Assembly: GCA_036927565.1 (NCBI GenBank)
Contig: JAYESD010000008.1
Location: forward strand, 109,290,279 to 109,354,278
Length of the DNA stretch: 64,000 nt
Source: Tuctoria greenei
Lineage: Eukaryota; Streptophyta; Magnoliopsida; Poales; Poaceae
Reading direction: 5' to 3'
Shown: positions 44,176-57,400 of the stretch, piece by piece
Numbering within the stretch: the first letter of the stretch is position 1
Layout of the letters: the number at the start of each line of letters is the position of its first letter
Notes under the pieces: model-generated
What the model was told of the DNA's origin: nothing
Seen by the model: the letters and a program-made list of their open reading frames with translations, nothing else
Database searches by the model: none
Made by a program: the position numbers and the translations under genes

Positions 44176-44533
44176 AGTTTTCATTTTTCCTATGCATGAA
44201 AGACAAGAAAAACCGTAAAATTCATATTCTCATCTATAACTATTTTGCGACTTACTATTCTTATTTGAATTTTAGATCCGAAGAAACTCGATATGATAAC
44301 AAGCACATTGATATAATCTTTCTAGATCCAAATGCTTTCAGGACCCGCCCTACTGAGGCTTGCCAGAAAGTAGGTAGAGTGGCGTACTTAGGGTGTAGGA
44401 CCAGGCTAAGTCAAAGGAACACTCCCGACCTGTGTTGGCTTGGTGTTCAGACGAGTAGACCATGCAGCAATGCTAAGATCCGAAGAGACCACCAATATAA
44501 CTTGTACAACATATGAATAACTTGGACTAAAAC
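44176..44533 (-). other. E6 post-pol spacer
   Basis: No ORF. It holds one conserved hairpin (44386-44411). Confidence 0.7.
44386..44411 (-). other. 14-nt-loop hairpin, E6 copy
   Basis: In element sense, stem ACTTAG/CTAAGT and loop CCTGGTCCTACACC (14 nt). Confidence 0.7.
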
Positions 44534-47500
44534 TCAAAAAGAATTGCACAACCCGTTATAGACAAGGAGGTGAAGGATAAATAAAAGAGAATGCTCGGTG
44601 TTAAGGAGGTGCTCGGTGTTACAAGGATTAGGAACCGGGGTACCATCCCCAGTTACCAAGCAAACACATCCGGTATGGGATACTTTGATCACTCCGAAAG
44701 GACCTTCCCAGCTGGGGGAAAGTTTGTTCGTCCCTTCAGGAGTTAGTATTCTCCGCAGCAACAGATCGCCTTCCTCGAGCTGTCGATTATGCACATTCCT
44801 TTGATGATAGCGCCGGAGCGCCTGGCGATAACGCGCATTCCGAACCGGTGCTTGGCACCTTCCCTCGTCGACGCGGTCAAGGTCTTCATGCCAGATCTTG
44901 TCCTGCACGGCTTTGTCGAAGGTTCGAACCCGTAGTGTCCCCATGGTGATCTCCGGAGGAAGGACTGCTTCAGCTTCGTACACCAAGAAGAAGGGTGTCT
45001 CTCTTGTTGATCGGTTAGGTGTAGTCTTGCTTGCCCACAGTGCAGACGGAAGCTCCTCAATCCAGTTGGCTCAGGCGCTCATAAGTGCGTGTCTTGAGTC
45101 CTTTTAATATTTCTGCATTTGCTCTCTCAGCTTGGCCATTACTTGCCGGGTGAGCTACTGATGCGTAGCTGACTTGAATGCCGAGGTCTTCGCAATACTC
45201 TTGAAATGTTGCACTTGTAATTTAGGTTCCGTTGTTAGTGATTACTCTATTCAGAACTCCAAATCTGCAGACTATGGACTTCAACTGCTTATTGATAGTC
45301 ACAACTGGAGTAGCTTCTGACCACTTGATGAACTTGTCGATGGCGACATGCATGAACCTAAAACCTCTGACGGCTATTGGGAAAGGTCCCAAGATGTCCA
45401 TGCCCCACACAGCAAATGGCCATGTAGGAGGAATCATTTGCAATGACTGAGTTGGTGTGTGAATTGGTTTTGCGTGGAACTGGCACGCTTCACACTTTTT
45501 TACCAACTCTACTGCATCTTGGACTGTTGTAGGCCAGTAGAAGCCATGCTGAAAGGCTTTGCCGACCAGCGTGCAGGAAGACGTGTGGTTCCCACACTCG
45601 CCTCCATGGGTCTCTGCGAGGAGCTCGCGACATTCTTCCCTTGCAATGCACCGCATTAGGCTGCCGTTGGCACCGCGCCGGTAGAGATCCCCTTCTACCA
45701 ACGTGTATCTTTTAGCCAATCTGACGATCCGGTTAGCGGATACACCGTCTTCAGGAAGGTGGTTGTCTTTCAAGTAGCTCCAAATCTCTGAGATCCATGT
45801 ATCTGAGCTAACTTGAGCTTCTGTGTCTTGCGTGCCAGATTGCTCGGAGCTTCCAGCGGCACCTACGACCTTGGTGGATGCCATGGTAACAGGTCCACCA
45901 GGACCGCCAACTTCCAGGTGCTGGTCTCGCCCGCTTCGCTCAGTTCGGCGGGCTGAGCGGTTGGTCTTGACAATCTTCGGAAAAAGACTCCATCAGGAGC
46001 TGGAGCTCCAGTTGAGGCCTTCATCGATGGTTCGTCAACTTCTACGTCATTGAGACGCTAGACATGGCAGAGGTGCAGGACGTTTAAGTCCTTCCGGAGC
46101 TTCTGGACTTCAAGGAGATAAGCGAAAAGTTGAGGGTTGTTGCAGCTGCATTCGCCTTTGACTTGCTTGATGATGAGCTGCGAGTCACCATTCACTAGCA
46201 CCTTCTTGACGCCAAAAGATATCGCCACCTTGAGCCCATATATGAGAGGTTCATACTCTGCCATGTTGTTGGTCGCCTTGAAGTCAAGGTGAACCATATA
46301 TTTGACCTTCTCCCCAGTTGGAGTGAGGAGAAATATTCCAGCTCCGGCCAACTGCCTCTGCACAGAGCCGTCGAAGTAGAGGGTCCAATGAGGCTTAGTG
46401 AAGATCGGGACCTTAGGTTCTGACTTCTGCTCACTGGGGCCCCCAGGGTTTGATAGAGAAGGAGTCCACTCCGTCACAAAATAGGCCAATGCTTGGCTCT
46501 TAATAGCTTGTCGCAGCAGGAATTCAAGATTGAATTCTGCCAGCTCCGTTGCCCACTTGGCGATGTTTCCTGTAGAATTAGGATTATGCAGAATTGCACA
46601 GAGTGGATAAAAAGTTACCTCTGATATCTTCTGGGCTTGGAAAAAATGATGAAGCTTCCTTGACGCAATAAGAACTACGTAAAGCAGCTTATGCACCTTA
46701 ATGTATCTGGTTTTGGCGTCAGGTAATACTTCGCTGATGAAGTACACTGGCCGCTAGACATTTCAGACCCACTCGGAGGGGCCCGAAGCTTCTTCTCCAT
46801 CGACCTGGACCCTCCCGGAGGGGTCCGGGCCTTTTTGTTCATCTTCTCGGACCTTCCTGGAGGGGTTCAGAACTTCTTCTTTGTCAATACTGACCCATCC
46901 AGAAGGGTCTAGATCTTCCTGATCAGCCGCGAGAACTCCCTTAGATGAGAGAGGTTAATCTTCTAGCATTTCGCCTTCAAGATCTTTGCCTGGGGGCTGG
47001 GACCAAGACTCGCCTTCAGGTAACTCCGGACCCTCCCGAAAGGGTCTAGGCTCCTAAACTGGATGTGGTTCCGGTCTTTCCGCGATCAGAACCATGCTGA
47101 CAACCTCCGTAGTTGCAGAAATGTAAAGCAGTAGAGGCTCACCAGAGTTCAGAGCTACCAGAAATGGTAGTGTGGTGAGGAGCTGCTTGAGCTATTGGAA
47201 TGCCTTTTCTTCTTCATCGGACCAATGGAAAGGCCTGATCTTCCTCAATAGCTTGAAGAAAGAAAGCGCCCGCTCTGGCAATCTCGAGATGCACCGGCTG
47301 AGCGCAGCTAGACATCCAGTTAACTTCTGAACGTCCTTGATGCGGGCTGGGGGCCACATATTTTCAATAGCCTTGATCTTCGCCGGGTTTGCCTCAATAC
47401 CTCGGTGAGTCACCAAGAAACCAAGGATCTTCCCAGAGCTAACCCCAAAGACACACTTGTCCGGGTTCAGCTTGGTGTGCATGATGCGCAGCTAGTCTAA

Positions 47501-48300
47501 GACGGCTTGCAAGGTTTCAAGGAGTGACTCCTTGTTCTTGACCTTCACGACGATGTCATCAACATACACCTCTACCAAGTCCCTGATCAGCTCTCCATAG
47601 GTTTTGTGCATAGCTTGCACGAAAGTTGAAGCAACATTTTTGAGACCAATGGCATAGCATTATAACAGTACAATCCATCTACTGTTATGAAGACAGTATG
47701 TTGTTCATCTTCCCTAGACATCTAGATTTGATGATATCCGGAGTAGGCATCTAGGAAACACAATAGCTCACACCCGGAGGTGGAGTCCACTATCTGATCT
47801 ATTCTAGGTAATGGAAATGGATCTTTTAGACATGCTTTATTTAAGGTGGTGTAGTCGATGCACATCTGAAGCTTCCCATCGGCCTTGGGTACAACAACTG
47901 GGTTTGCCAGCCATTTTGGGTGATGAACCTCGCGGATGAAACCAGCTTCGAGCAGCTTCTTGATCTTCTGTCGGATGAAGTTTTGCCTTTCAACTGATTG
48001 TTTCCAGGGCTTCTGGTGTACTGGCCGTGCGTCCGTATAAATCTTTAGATTGTGCTCAATCACCTCCCTAGGGATCCCATGAATTGTGATGGTTGCCAGG
48101 CAAACACGTCAACTTTCGCCCGGAGGAAAGTCATGAGCGCGAGTTCCTATTTGTTGTCCAGACCTCCCGATATACTTGTGGTTGGGCAGCATCAGACCCA
48201 ATTTGGATGACTTTGACCGGAACATCGGTGTCGCCGCTTGGCTGCACACGTGGTGTAGAGGTTGGGCCTCGATGACGAGTGCTCACAGGTTGAGCAGCTA
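44534..48300 (-). pseudogene. pol: E6 pol: RT, RNase H, integrase (broken)
   Basis: From right to left on the minus strand: RT N-terminal part (48063-47722, ending SGCELLCFLDAYSGYHQI); catalytic YVDD (about 47549-47562) intact; RT thumb (47482-47192); RNase H with YFDGS, MAEYE and NGDSQL (46747-46058), all three acidic positions present; integrase zinc region HGGECGNHTSSC...CEAC and core (45884-45222), where the second catalytic acid position reads ITNNGT instead of ITDNGT; integrase C-terminus (44986-44534). Stops and frameshifts separate the pieces. Less damaged than E5. Confidence 0.88.
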
Positions 48301-48322
48301 GCTCTTTGTTGGAGGTTCCTTC

Positions 48323-50558
48323 CTACGCCGTGGCAAGTGCATGAAGCTCCTCTAGCGCTGTAACTCCTGTAGTGCGATCTCCGCGGATCCGGAGAACGCC
48401 GGAAGGTGTTGGCATCTTCAACACCAGGTAGCCATAGTCAGCTGCAGCCATGAACCTGTACAAGGTGGGCCTGCCAAGGATGGCATTGAAGGGTAAGCTA
48501 GTCTGTGCAATATCAAAGACCACTTCTCATTCCGGTAATTCTCCTAAGTCCCAAAGGTCACCGGGAGTGTGATGGATCCGAGAGAGTTGATGGCTCCCGG
48601 ATCAACCCCAGAGAAAGGTCCTGAGCGGTGAAGGTCCGAGGGTCAAAGCTAGAGCTTGATGAAGGCTTCATAGCTCAGGAGGTTCAACCCCACACCTCCA
48701 TCCACCAAAACATAGTAGAGTTGGACATTGCTAATGGTAGGAGACACCATCTATGGTAATTGGCCAGCTCTGACCATGTTCCTAGGGCGATCTGTAGTAT
48801 AGAAGGTGATGGGCGTGTCCATCCATTTCCAATGAGGTTCTGCCCTGGCGGTAGGAGCTACAGCAGCCATGTCCCGCCGCATTGTCTTGAGGACGCGGCG
48901 AGACGTTATGTCTCAGAGACCACCATAGATGGTATTCAGGGTCTTCCGGCGCTCATTGTCAGAGACGTTGGAATCGTCGTCAATTGTGTTGTATAAGGCT
49001 CTCAGGACCTTCTTGGGATCCTAAAAGCCTAGCTCTATGTCAAACGGAGCCTCATCGACTTTTTGTTTTCCTTCTCGCTAATGGAAAAGAGCTTCCTCTC
49101 GGCGCTTATTGTAGCGCTCGACAAGGTTCTGGACCTCTCAGCAATCCTCCAGTCTGTGCTTGTCTGTCTTGTCGATTGGACACCACATCTTGGAACTGCC
49201 GCCATCTTCTAACGAAGGTCGAGGTCGTTTTTCAGGGCGTGGCCCCCGGCCACCAGGAGCTGCAGCTCCCGTAGCAATAGGTGTGCCATCCAAGGGCTTC
49301 TTCTTGCCGTTGGTCTTTTTCTTCTTCTTGCCACCACTGGAGATAGTGGCTTCATCTTTGGAGGGCTTTCTATCAGCCTTCAGAGCTGGTTTGGAGTGCA
49401 TCTCACGGCCCTCCAGAGCTCTGGCACACTAGTCAGCCAGGCTAAAGAGCTCCGTGACACTGGTGACTCCTTTTGTTGCCAGCTTTTCTAGCATCTTCTT
49501 GTCCCGGACGCCTTGTGTGAATTCGACGATAACACAAGCGTTGGAGATAGAAGGGATGTTATTGTGTATCTAAGAAAATCGCTGGATGAAGGACCGCAAC
49601 GATTCTTCCGATATTTGCTTCACAGCAAAAAGATCCAATTTAGTGTCGGGTCGGGTGTAGGAGCTCCCGAAGTTGGCGGTGAACTGTTGGCATAGCTCTG
49701 CCCAACTATTGATGGAGTCAGGCGGGAGGCTCATGAACAAGGACCTAGCGGTCCTAGTCAGTGTTACCGGGAAGTAGTTGGCCATCACTGTCTCATTGCC
49801 CCCCGCCGCAAGTATAGCGGTGGAGTAGATTTGAAGGAATTCGGCAGGGTGGACAGTCCCGTTGAATTTCTCCAGCAGATGAGGCTAGAACTTTTGGGGC
49901 CAGCGAACCATGCGTAGGTGCATGGCCAAGGCTGAACAGCCGGGTGACCCACTCCCGAAGGAGGATTTCACGAGCCTCCCGCCTTTCACGAGCACGCTCG
50001 ATGTGGATGCGGCCATCCTGCTGTCGGTAATGGTGGTCGAGCTCCATCCGCAGGTCATGCGTCGAAAGCCTCGACGCAATGTGGGTGCAACGTGCCCTCG
50101 AGGGCAGCGAGATCACCTATTTGGATACAACACATCTCCTGTGATGTGAAGCTTGTGGACCAAGTATTCCTGACAAGATCCGGCAATGTGAATGTGCCTA
50201 CCCCGAAGGAGCAGGACCTTGGTTACTGATGCCATCGGCTGCAGCTGCAACCAGATGTTCAACATCAGCCCCCCACTGCTCCATCGCACCCTGGGGTGCT
50301 CCTGCAGGTTGTGGACGTTGCAGTAGAGTACGCGCAACAATTAGCGAGTGCTCAGGGTTGTTATTCGTCGATGTCGTGATCGACGCGAGTACTCTATCCT
50401 GTTATCCAGCATTGTTTGCTGGAACAGACGGTGGTGGTGGTGGCATAACGCCCTCCATGACAACGTCGGTTGCTGGCTGTTGGATGTTGGAAGGATTCCC
50501 CTCCAGCAGGCTGCTCAGCGTTTTTGCCGTTGGATGATCCTGCGGTGGAGTTCAACAT
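48323..50558 (-). pseudogene. gag: E6 gag and protease (broken)
   Basis: Start MLNSTAGSSNGK at 50558, next to the primer site. Capsid pieces are at 50116-49793 and 49788-49570 (FMSLPPDSINSWAELCQQF). A basic linker and knuckle-like CPIDKTDKHRLEDC (49401-49138) follow. The end of the protease, NAILGRPTLYRFM, is at 48523-48323. The region between (48524-49137) keeps recognisable but frame-shifted protease and linker sequence. Confidence 0.82.
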
Positions 50559-50567
50559 CTTGAGATC

Positions 50568-50691
50568 TCAGGCACCCCCCTACCCAAATGTCGAAGCGTA
50601 CGAAGGACACTTCCCCCGGTACTACTAAATTGTAGCCCGCAGAGGTTCTTGTATTGGTTTGGGTGCACGGAGATTCTAGACAAGATGATGA
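50568..50691 (-). repeat. E6 primer region and 5' LTR fragment
   Basis: The LTR end TTCGACA (50589) adjoins the primer region TTTGGGTAGGGGGGTGCC (50571-50588, minus). The 103 bp of LTR up to 50691 match the 3' LTR (38469-38571) and then stop at the E7 LTR. The last five bases, GATGA (50687-50691), are the presumed E7 target copy; in the intact LTR the next bases are CACAGAGG. Confidence 0.9.
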
Positions 50692-52101
50692 TGTGAGACC
50701 TATGTGTGCTGAATACATTGGCTTTGACAATAAAAGTTTTGAATGCTGCCATAACATCTTTTTAGCAAGGTCCGACTCTAGCTCTGAGCTTCTGCAAGGT
50801 CCGACAATAGGTCCGACTTTCTTTGTCAAGATCCGACATGTTTTTGGGTAGCTCCGGTGAGCTTTGTCTTTAGCTCCGGCATGTCTTTGATAGCTCCGGC
50901 ATGTCTTTGATAGGTCCGGCATGTCTTTTTTAAGGTCCGACATGTTTCTCTAGCTCCGGCTTTTGGGTTGACTAGTTCCAACTAGTTTTTTTTAGCTCCG
51001 GCGCTAGGCCCGACTAGCTTTGGTTAGCTCCGGTGCTAGATCCTGCTAGTTTTGATAAGCTCTGGTGCTAGGTTGTACTAGCTTTGATAAGCTCCATCGC
51101 AAGGTTGTACTAGCTTTGGTAAGCTCCAGCTCAAGCTCCGGTTAGCTTTTTCTAAGTTTGAAGCTTGATCGCAATGTTCCTGCTTTTATCTTGCAATGTT
51201 TCGAACTTGCTTTATTTTCTTAGAAATGTTGCTTAGTATTCATTTGCTAAGCTTTTGGTGCGTTTTGGTTGATATGGCTGATATCATTTTGATATGTTTT
51301 GCAACATGCTTATGTGAGGTGCTCACGTAAGGTGTTGTTTTCCGAACTGACTTGAGTCAAGTGGCGGACTTGGACTCGTATGGATTGGTTGTTTGTTCAT
51401 GTGCTGGTGTTGCTTGAGTTCAAGTCATGGCTGGTGACAAGATCCTTTTGACTAGTCTCAGGGAGGAGATGAATTGAGTTGGCTTTCGAGCTGGTTATAT
51501 AAGCAAGGGAGGCCAGAGCTCGTGGTGCACAACTTTGGGGCTGTTCCTCTAGTGTTCCATTGAATAAAATTCGTAGTTTGAAGGAACTTTTGTGCCTTGT
51601 TTGTACGACTTTTTCCAGACAAGTTTTACTCGTCGAGTTTCTGGACAGCACTACCTTTCGTCGGTGGTTTTATCATAACTCGAGTTTTACAAATCCAATT
51701 GACGTGATTCTTTTTGGTTTGTCTTCACAACTTGGTTATCTATAATCTGTAAAAATTTCACGGTCATTTGATTTGTGGTTCTGATCTACACGAGTTTCTT
51801 TGCAGCGTTCCAGAACTGTTTTTTTCGGGTAGGACAGATTGACCTTTGTTCGATCTTTCGATCATAACTTGAGTTTCTCTTGACGGATTTGAGTGATTCT
51901 TATTTTGTTTTCTTCGTGACTTGATTCTCTATAATATATATCACTTTTGTCACGGTGAAACACGTTTGGATTAGTATCATAGACGATTTCTTTAACAGAT
52001 CGTTTTTCTGCCGAAGGGGTTGGGATTTAATTTTTTTCCGCTGCGTAAGATTTTTTAAATCTACCATTCACACCCCCTGGTAGCTTTTCACGTGCTCTTC
52101 A
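50692..52101 (+). repeat. E7 5' LTR, about 1410 bp
   Basis: Begins TGTGAGACCTATGTG, the same start as at 58585. The end is placed at TGCTCTTCA before AATCCTAAAATTGGTATAAGAGCC; it could be a few bases off. TATA box TATATAAG at 51496-51503. Between 50755 and 51140 short units such as AGCTCCGGCATGTCTTTGAT and TAGCTCCGGYGCTAGGYYSTACTAG repeat. Confidence 0.85.
51496..51503 (+). promoter_or_regulatory. E7 LTR TATA box
   Basis: GGTTATATAAGCAAGG, about 800 bp into the LTR. Confidence 0.6.
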
Positions 52102-52110
52102 ATCCTAAAA

Positions 52111-52124
52111 TTGGTATAAGAGCC
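52111..52124 (+). other. E7 primer-binding site (tRNA-Met type, one change)
   Basis: TTGGTATAAGAGCC, differing from the E1 site TTGGTATCAGAGCC at one base. Confidence 0.85.
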
Positions 52125-52171
52125 ACGGTGCTCCAATAATTGTGATTTTCACATGTTTTTGTCTAATCATC

Positions 52172-54480
52172 ATGGAGAAATACTCTGCCAAACCTTGTAT
52201 GTTTGCTGGTATTGATTTTCAGGTTTGGAAGGCACGCATGGAGGCTTTCATCCAGGCCCAAGGCTTCGCCATATGGGAAAAGGTGTACAAGACTTATGAT
52301 GTGCCGTCAAACGACCATGTTACGGCTACGAACCTACGGGACGTCGACAACAACAACAGAGCCCGTAACTTGATCATCCAAGGACTCACTCAAAGCGACT
52401 TCGACCGTATTGCACACCTTTGATCGGCATATGATGTGTGGAGAGCGCTTTGTGACTATCACGAAGGATCCAACACGATCAAGGAGTTGAGACAAGATAT
52501 GTTCAAAAAGGAATATATGCATTTTGAGATGCAACCCGGTGAGTCTATCGATGACCTTTTTGCTCGCTTCAATAAAATTCTCAGCAATTTTTGTAGTGTC
52601 AATGTTAACTTTTATGATGCTGAAAATGCTAAACAACTTCTTAGTGCATTAGACATGTCAATCTGGGAGATGAAAGTTACATCTATTTGTGAATCAACTT
52701 TCATGAGTTATCTTACATTAGATGTGCTTTACTCTAAACTAAAGACTCATGAAATCGACATCTTATCACGTAAGAATCCAAATAAGTCTATTGCATTTGT
52801 CTCACAATGTGATATGCCTAGCTTCGGCCAATCATATTCTTGCAATACTCTTGCTTTGTTGTCCTCACTAACCCTGGAGCAGCTCGAGGAATTTCCACAA
52901 GAGGAGTTAGCACTAATCTCTACTAGGTTCTCAAAAGCATTGCAAAATGTGAGAACTAGAAGGAGAGGAAGCTCCGGACCTCAACGGTGTTTTGAATGTG
53001 GTAAGACAGGACACTTTCGTACAGAATGTCCTAACCTTTCAGGTCCTACTACCTGTGAAGAAAAACAGAACAAGGTCAAGACCACCTCTAGAAACCCCAA
53101 CAAGAAAAAGAAGGGTACCATAGGACGCAAGATGATTAACAGCTGCATCACTGCACTTCAAGAGCTCGATTCAAGCGATGTAGACTTTGAAAGTGATGAA
53201 GATGATGACGACCTAGCCAACTTATGCTTCATGGCGGGCAAAACAAGATCAAGATCAAGTTAGGAGGATGCAGAACACAACAACAACGATGATGAGGTAT
53301 GTTCTACGTGTAATGAAATGTGTGATGCAATTTCTCGTGCAACTATTATTGTAAAGAAAAAGGACAAAAAGCTTAGGGATAATGTTGCTAAAATTGAATC
53401 ACTAGAATCTGAAATCAACCATTTGAAAACCTTGATTCCTAGTGATGATTCTTGTCCCTCATGTGATTTAATCTATGAACAATTGTCCACACTAAGAACT
53501 GCACACTCCTCCACTCTAGATAGACTTGAACTTGAAATTGAAAAGAACAAAAAGCTTGCTGCACTTGACATTGAAAACTTAAAAGATGCTTCTTGTTCTA
53601 TAATTGATTTGCATTGTTCTAGTTGTGATGATCTTGGAAAGAAACTAATAGATGCTATGAATGAAATTTCAATATTGAATAATGCTTTACGTTCTCATGA
53701 AGTTAAATATTGTTCCAATTGCAAATTAAAAGGAAAAACTTCATGTGAAAATTGCCTTGATTTGTCCAATAAACTTGATAACATGCATAGGACATTAGAT
53801 CAGTTTTGTAATGGGAATAAGAACCTAAACTTGTTGCTGAATTCTTCCAAGTCTTGCAAAGATAAAACTGGTTTAGGTTTTGATTCTCATGCTCATGCTA
53901 AGGCACATCCACCAAAAATTGTAAAGCCATTAGGAAGTGGTTTGATTCAAACAATTCCTAAACTAAAGAAGTAGTTTTCAAATCTGCAGGAGTGTTGTCT
54001 CATTCGGTTTCAAATAAAAATGTTGTTTGCTCATCTAGACATGAACACAAAGTTAAATTTCATTGTACCTACTATGGTAGAGATGGTCATGTCATAGATT
54101 TTTGTTATAGACTAGCTAAACAACAGAAAAGAGAAAGAATGATTGCTAGATCTCATAACTTTTATGCAAAATTTGTTGCACATATTAAACCGAATGGCAG
54201 GAACATGCAACCTGCTGTTATGAGTCAAAAACATTCAAAGTTTACCTCCGGACCTTCTGTTTTTGCCTCCGGAGCTACTGATTTTTGTGCTACACAAGTA
54301 ACACCTTATAGGTCAGTAGTTAATAATAAAAAACCTCAAACTTTGACTCATAAACCTGCTGTTTTATCTCAGCTTTCGCGTGTTTTCCCTGTTGCACGTC
54401 GTGTGACTCAGTACTGGATACCTAAAAGCCTTTTGACTAACCCTGGTATTGAATCATCGACGTATTGTGCTTCTATGTAG
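52172..54480 (+). pseudogene. gag: E7 gag (four stops, one frameshift)
   Basis: The ATG at 52172 gives MEKYSAKPCMFAG; an upstream in-frame GTG at 52142 is less likely. It has a UBN2-type gag domain, and a CCHC knuckle CFECGKTGHFRTEC at about 52990-53030. A coiled-coil, Cys-rich segment (53318-53974) follows, with a second knuckle-like CTYYGRDGHVIDFC (about 54065) in which the second Cys has become Tyr. The C-terminus is RVTQYWIPKSLLTNP. Stops: TGA 52421-52423, TAG 53261-53263, TAG at the frameshift near 53970, TAG 54478-54480. The order and length fit SIRE gag. Confidence 0.87.
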
Positions 54481-57400
54481 GTTACATGCTCGAGGAAGGA
54501 GAACATTTGGATTGTGGATTCAGGTAACAAAGAATGGTTCTCCTCCCTCTCTTTTGTGTCACGTGTAGAGAATGTTACTTTTGTTGATAATTTTTCAACT
54601 CCTATAATTGCTAAGGGTTCGGTTAGAGTAAATGATCACTACACTTTGAAGGATGTGGCACTTGTCAAAAATTTGAAATACAACTTGCTTTCTGTTTCAC
54701 AATTGCTAGATGAAAATCTGGAAATTATTTTTAATAAAAACTGCTGCAAAGTTGTAGGTTCAAATAGTGAGCTTATTTTTAACATGTCTCGATTTGGAAG
54801 AGTTCCTAAAGATGATTTTGATATGTCTTCCTCTAGGCATAGGTGTCTAGTTGCTAATGATTCAAAGGACTTATATTTTTGGCATCGTAGACTTGGTCAC
54901 GTAGGCTTTGATCACCTAACGTGTGTAAGTGCTCTTGATCACATACGTGGGCTGCCTAAGCTCAAAGGGGACAAAGAAATTGTGTGCTCTTCTTGTAGAC
55001 ATGCTAAGATGGTTACAGGTTCACATACTCCTCTCACAATGATCATGACAACTGGGTCAAGTTTTGCACCTTGACACCGTAGGACCTTCACGTGTTCAAT
55101 CATTCGGAGGTAAATGGTATGTTCTTATTATTGTTGATGATTATTCTAGATACTCTTGGGTTTACTTTATGGCGTCTAAGAATGAAGATTTTAGTCACTT
55201 TAGAACTTTATTTCTAAGATTATCAATTGATCACCCAGGATCTTTAAAAGCAATTAGAAGTGATAACGGAATTGAATTTAAAAATCAATCTTTTGATCAC
55301 TTTTGTGCTGAAAATGGAATAGATCATCAATTTTATTCACCATATGTACCTCAACAAAACGGTGTTGTAGAAAGAAGGAACATAACCTTAGTTGAGATAA
55401 CTAGGACTATGCTTGATGAATATCAGACTCCTAGGAAATTTTGGGCTGATGCGATTGCAACCGCTTGTTATGTCTCAAATCGTGTATTCTTGCGCGCTAA
55501 GCTAGGTAAAACACCATATGAGCTCCGGTTTGGACATAGGCCTAGTGTCACACACTTTCGGGTCTTTGGTTGTAAATGCTTTGTTAAGAAACATGGCAAT
55601 CTTGATAAATTTGAACCTAGATCTATTGATGGCATGTTTCTTGGTTATCCATCTCATACAAGAGGCTACCGTGTGTTCTTGCTTGACACTAACAAAATTG
55701 TGGAGACTTGTGAAGTGTCTTTTGATGAAGCTATCCTAGGTACTAGCTCCGGTATTGTAGGACTAGATCCATATCCTCAGGGGGATGGTATTTTCCAAGA
55801 TGAAGAAGAGACCATGATACCACCTGATAGTTCCGAAGCTGACATGTGTCCAACTCCGAACTTTGAACAAGCTCCGACTACCACATCTGCTTGTCTTGAT
55901 TGTCCACAAGCCACAAGCTCATCAATCTGCAATGAACCTGCTGAAGAAGAAGCATGTGAGACATTTGTTCCCCTACGTATCGTCAAGAATCATCTCCCAC
56001 AACAGATTATTGGAAGCTTGCATGAACGGATCACACGGTCCAGGTTTTGCGATCCAAACTCTCATGCTCATTCTTCTTTCGTTGCTTCTTTTGAACCCAA
56101 AGATATATCACACGCACTCACTAATGAATCTTGGATTATTGCCATGCAAGAAAAGTTAGAAAATTTTGAAAGAAATAAGATTTGAAAACTTGTACCTCTA
56201 CCTCAAGGTCACACTTTAATTGGAACTAAATGGGTGTTTAAAAATAAACAAAGTGAGGATGGGGTTGTGGTTAGGAATAAGGCTAGGTTGGTTGCTCAAG
56301 GTTTCACTCAAGTTGAAGGTCTAGATTTTGATGAAACTTTTGCTCCTGTTGCTAGATTAGAAGCCATAAGAATTTTGTTAGCTTTTGCTACCTCTAAAGG
56401 TTTTAGCTATATCAAATGGATGTTAAAAGTGCTTTTCTTAATGGCTACATAGATGAGGAGGTTTATGTCAAACAACCACCGGGTTTTGAAAATTCAGATT
56501 TTCCTAATCATGTTTACAAACCGTCCAAAGCCTTGTATGGTCACAAACAAGCCCGTAGAGCATGGTATGATAGGTTAAAAACATTCTTACTTGAAAAGGG
56601 GTTTACTATGGGCAAGGTTGATAAAATTCTTTTTGTGCTTAAGCATGGCAATGACTCATTATTCGTTCAAGTGTATGTGGATGATATTATCTTTGGTTGT
56701 GCTTCTCATGATCTTGTGTCCAAGTTTTCAGCTATGATGAGTCCAGAATTTGATATGAGTATGATGGGAGAACTCACGTACTTTTTGGGGCTGCAAATCA
56801 AGCAAACCAAGGAGGGTACCTTTGTGCATCAAACGAAGTATACAAAAGACCTCCTAAGGCGCTTCAACATGGACAAAAGCAAGCCTCTTCGGACACCAAT
56901 GGGAACAACAAAAACACTTGAACTTGATGAAAATGGTGAACCTGTGGATCAAAAAGAATATAGAAGCATGATCAGATCACTTTTGTACCTCACGACATCA
57001 AGACCGGACATACAATTCAGCGTATGTCTTTGTGCACGGTTTCAAGCCTCCCCACGTGCTTCACATCGTCAATCCGTCAAAAGGATTCTCAGGTACTTAC
57101 ATGAAACTCAAGAATTTGACATTTTTCTTCCTTCTTCCTCAACCGTTACTTTGAAAGATTTTTCCGATGCTGATTTTGGAGGTTGTAGGATTGATAGGAA
57201 AAGTACTTCTGGTGCTTGTTATTTTCTTGGTAATTCACTTGTTGCTTGGTCCTCTAGAAAACAAAATTCAGTTGCACAATCCACAGCTGAATCTGAATAC
57301 GTAGCTGCTGCTAGCGCTTGCTCACAAATTCTTTGGATTGTTCAAACACTTAAGGACTATGGGGTTGACCTACATAGTGTTCCACTGTTTTGTGATAACA

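Larger units (their letters stand above)
38469..50691 (-). mobile_element. E6: Ty3/gypsy element (Tat/RIRE2-like), interrupted in its 5' LTR
   Basis: Minus strand order from the right: start of 5' LTR region (cut by E7 at 50692), primer site, gag, protease, RT, RNase H, integrase, hairpin, tandem array, antisense ORF (plus strand) and the complete 3' LTR. It is inserted in the post-pol region of E5. Over the 103 bp where both LTRs can be compared I count 11 differences, mostly transitions. The rest of the 5' LTR lies beyond the right edge. Confidence 0.92.
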
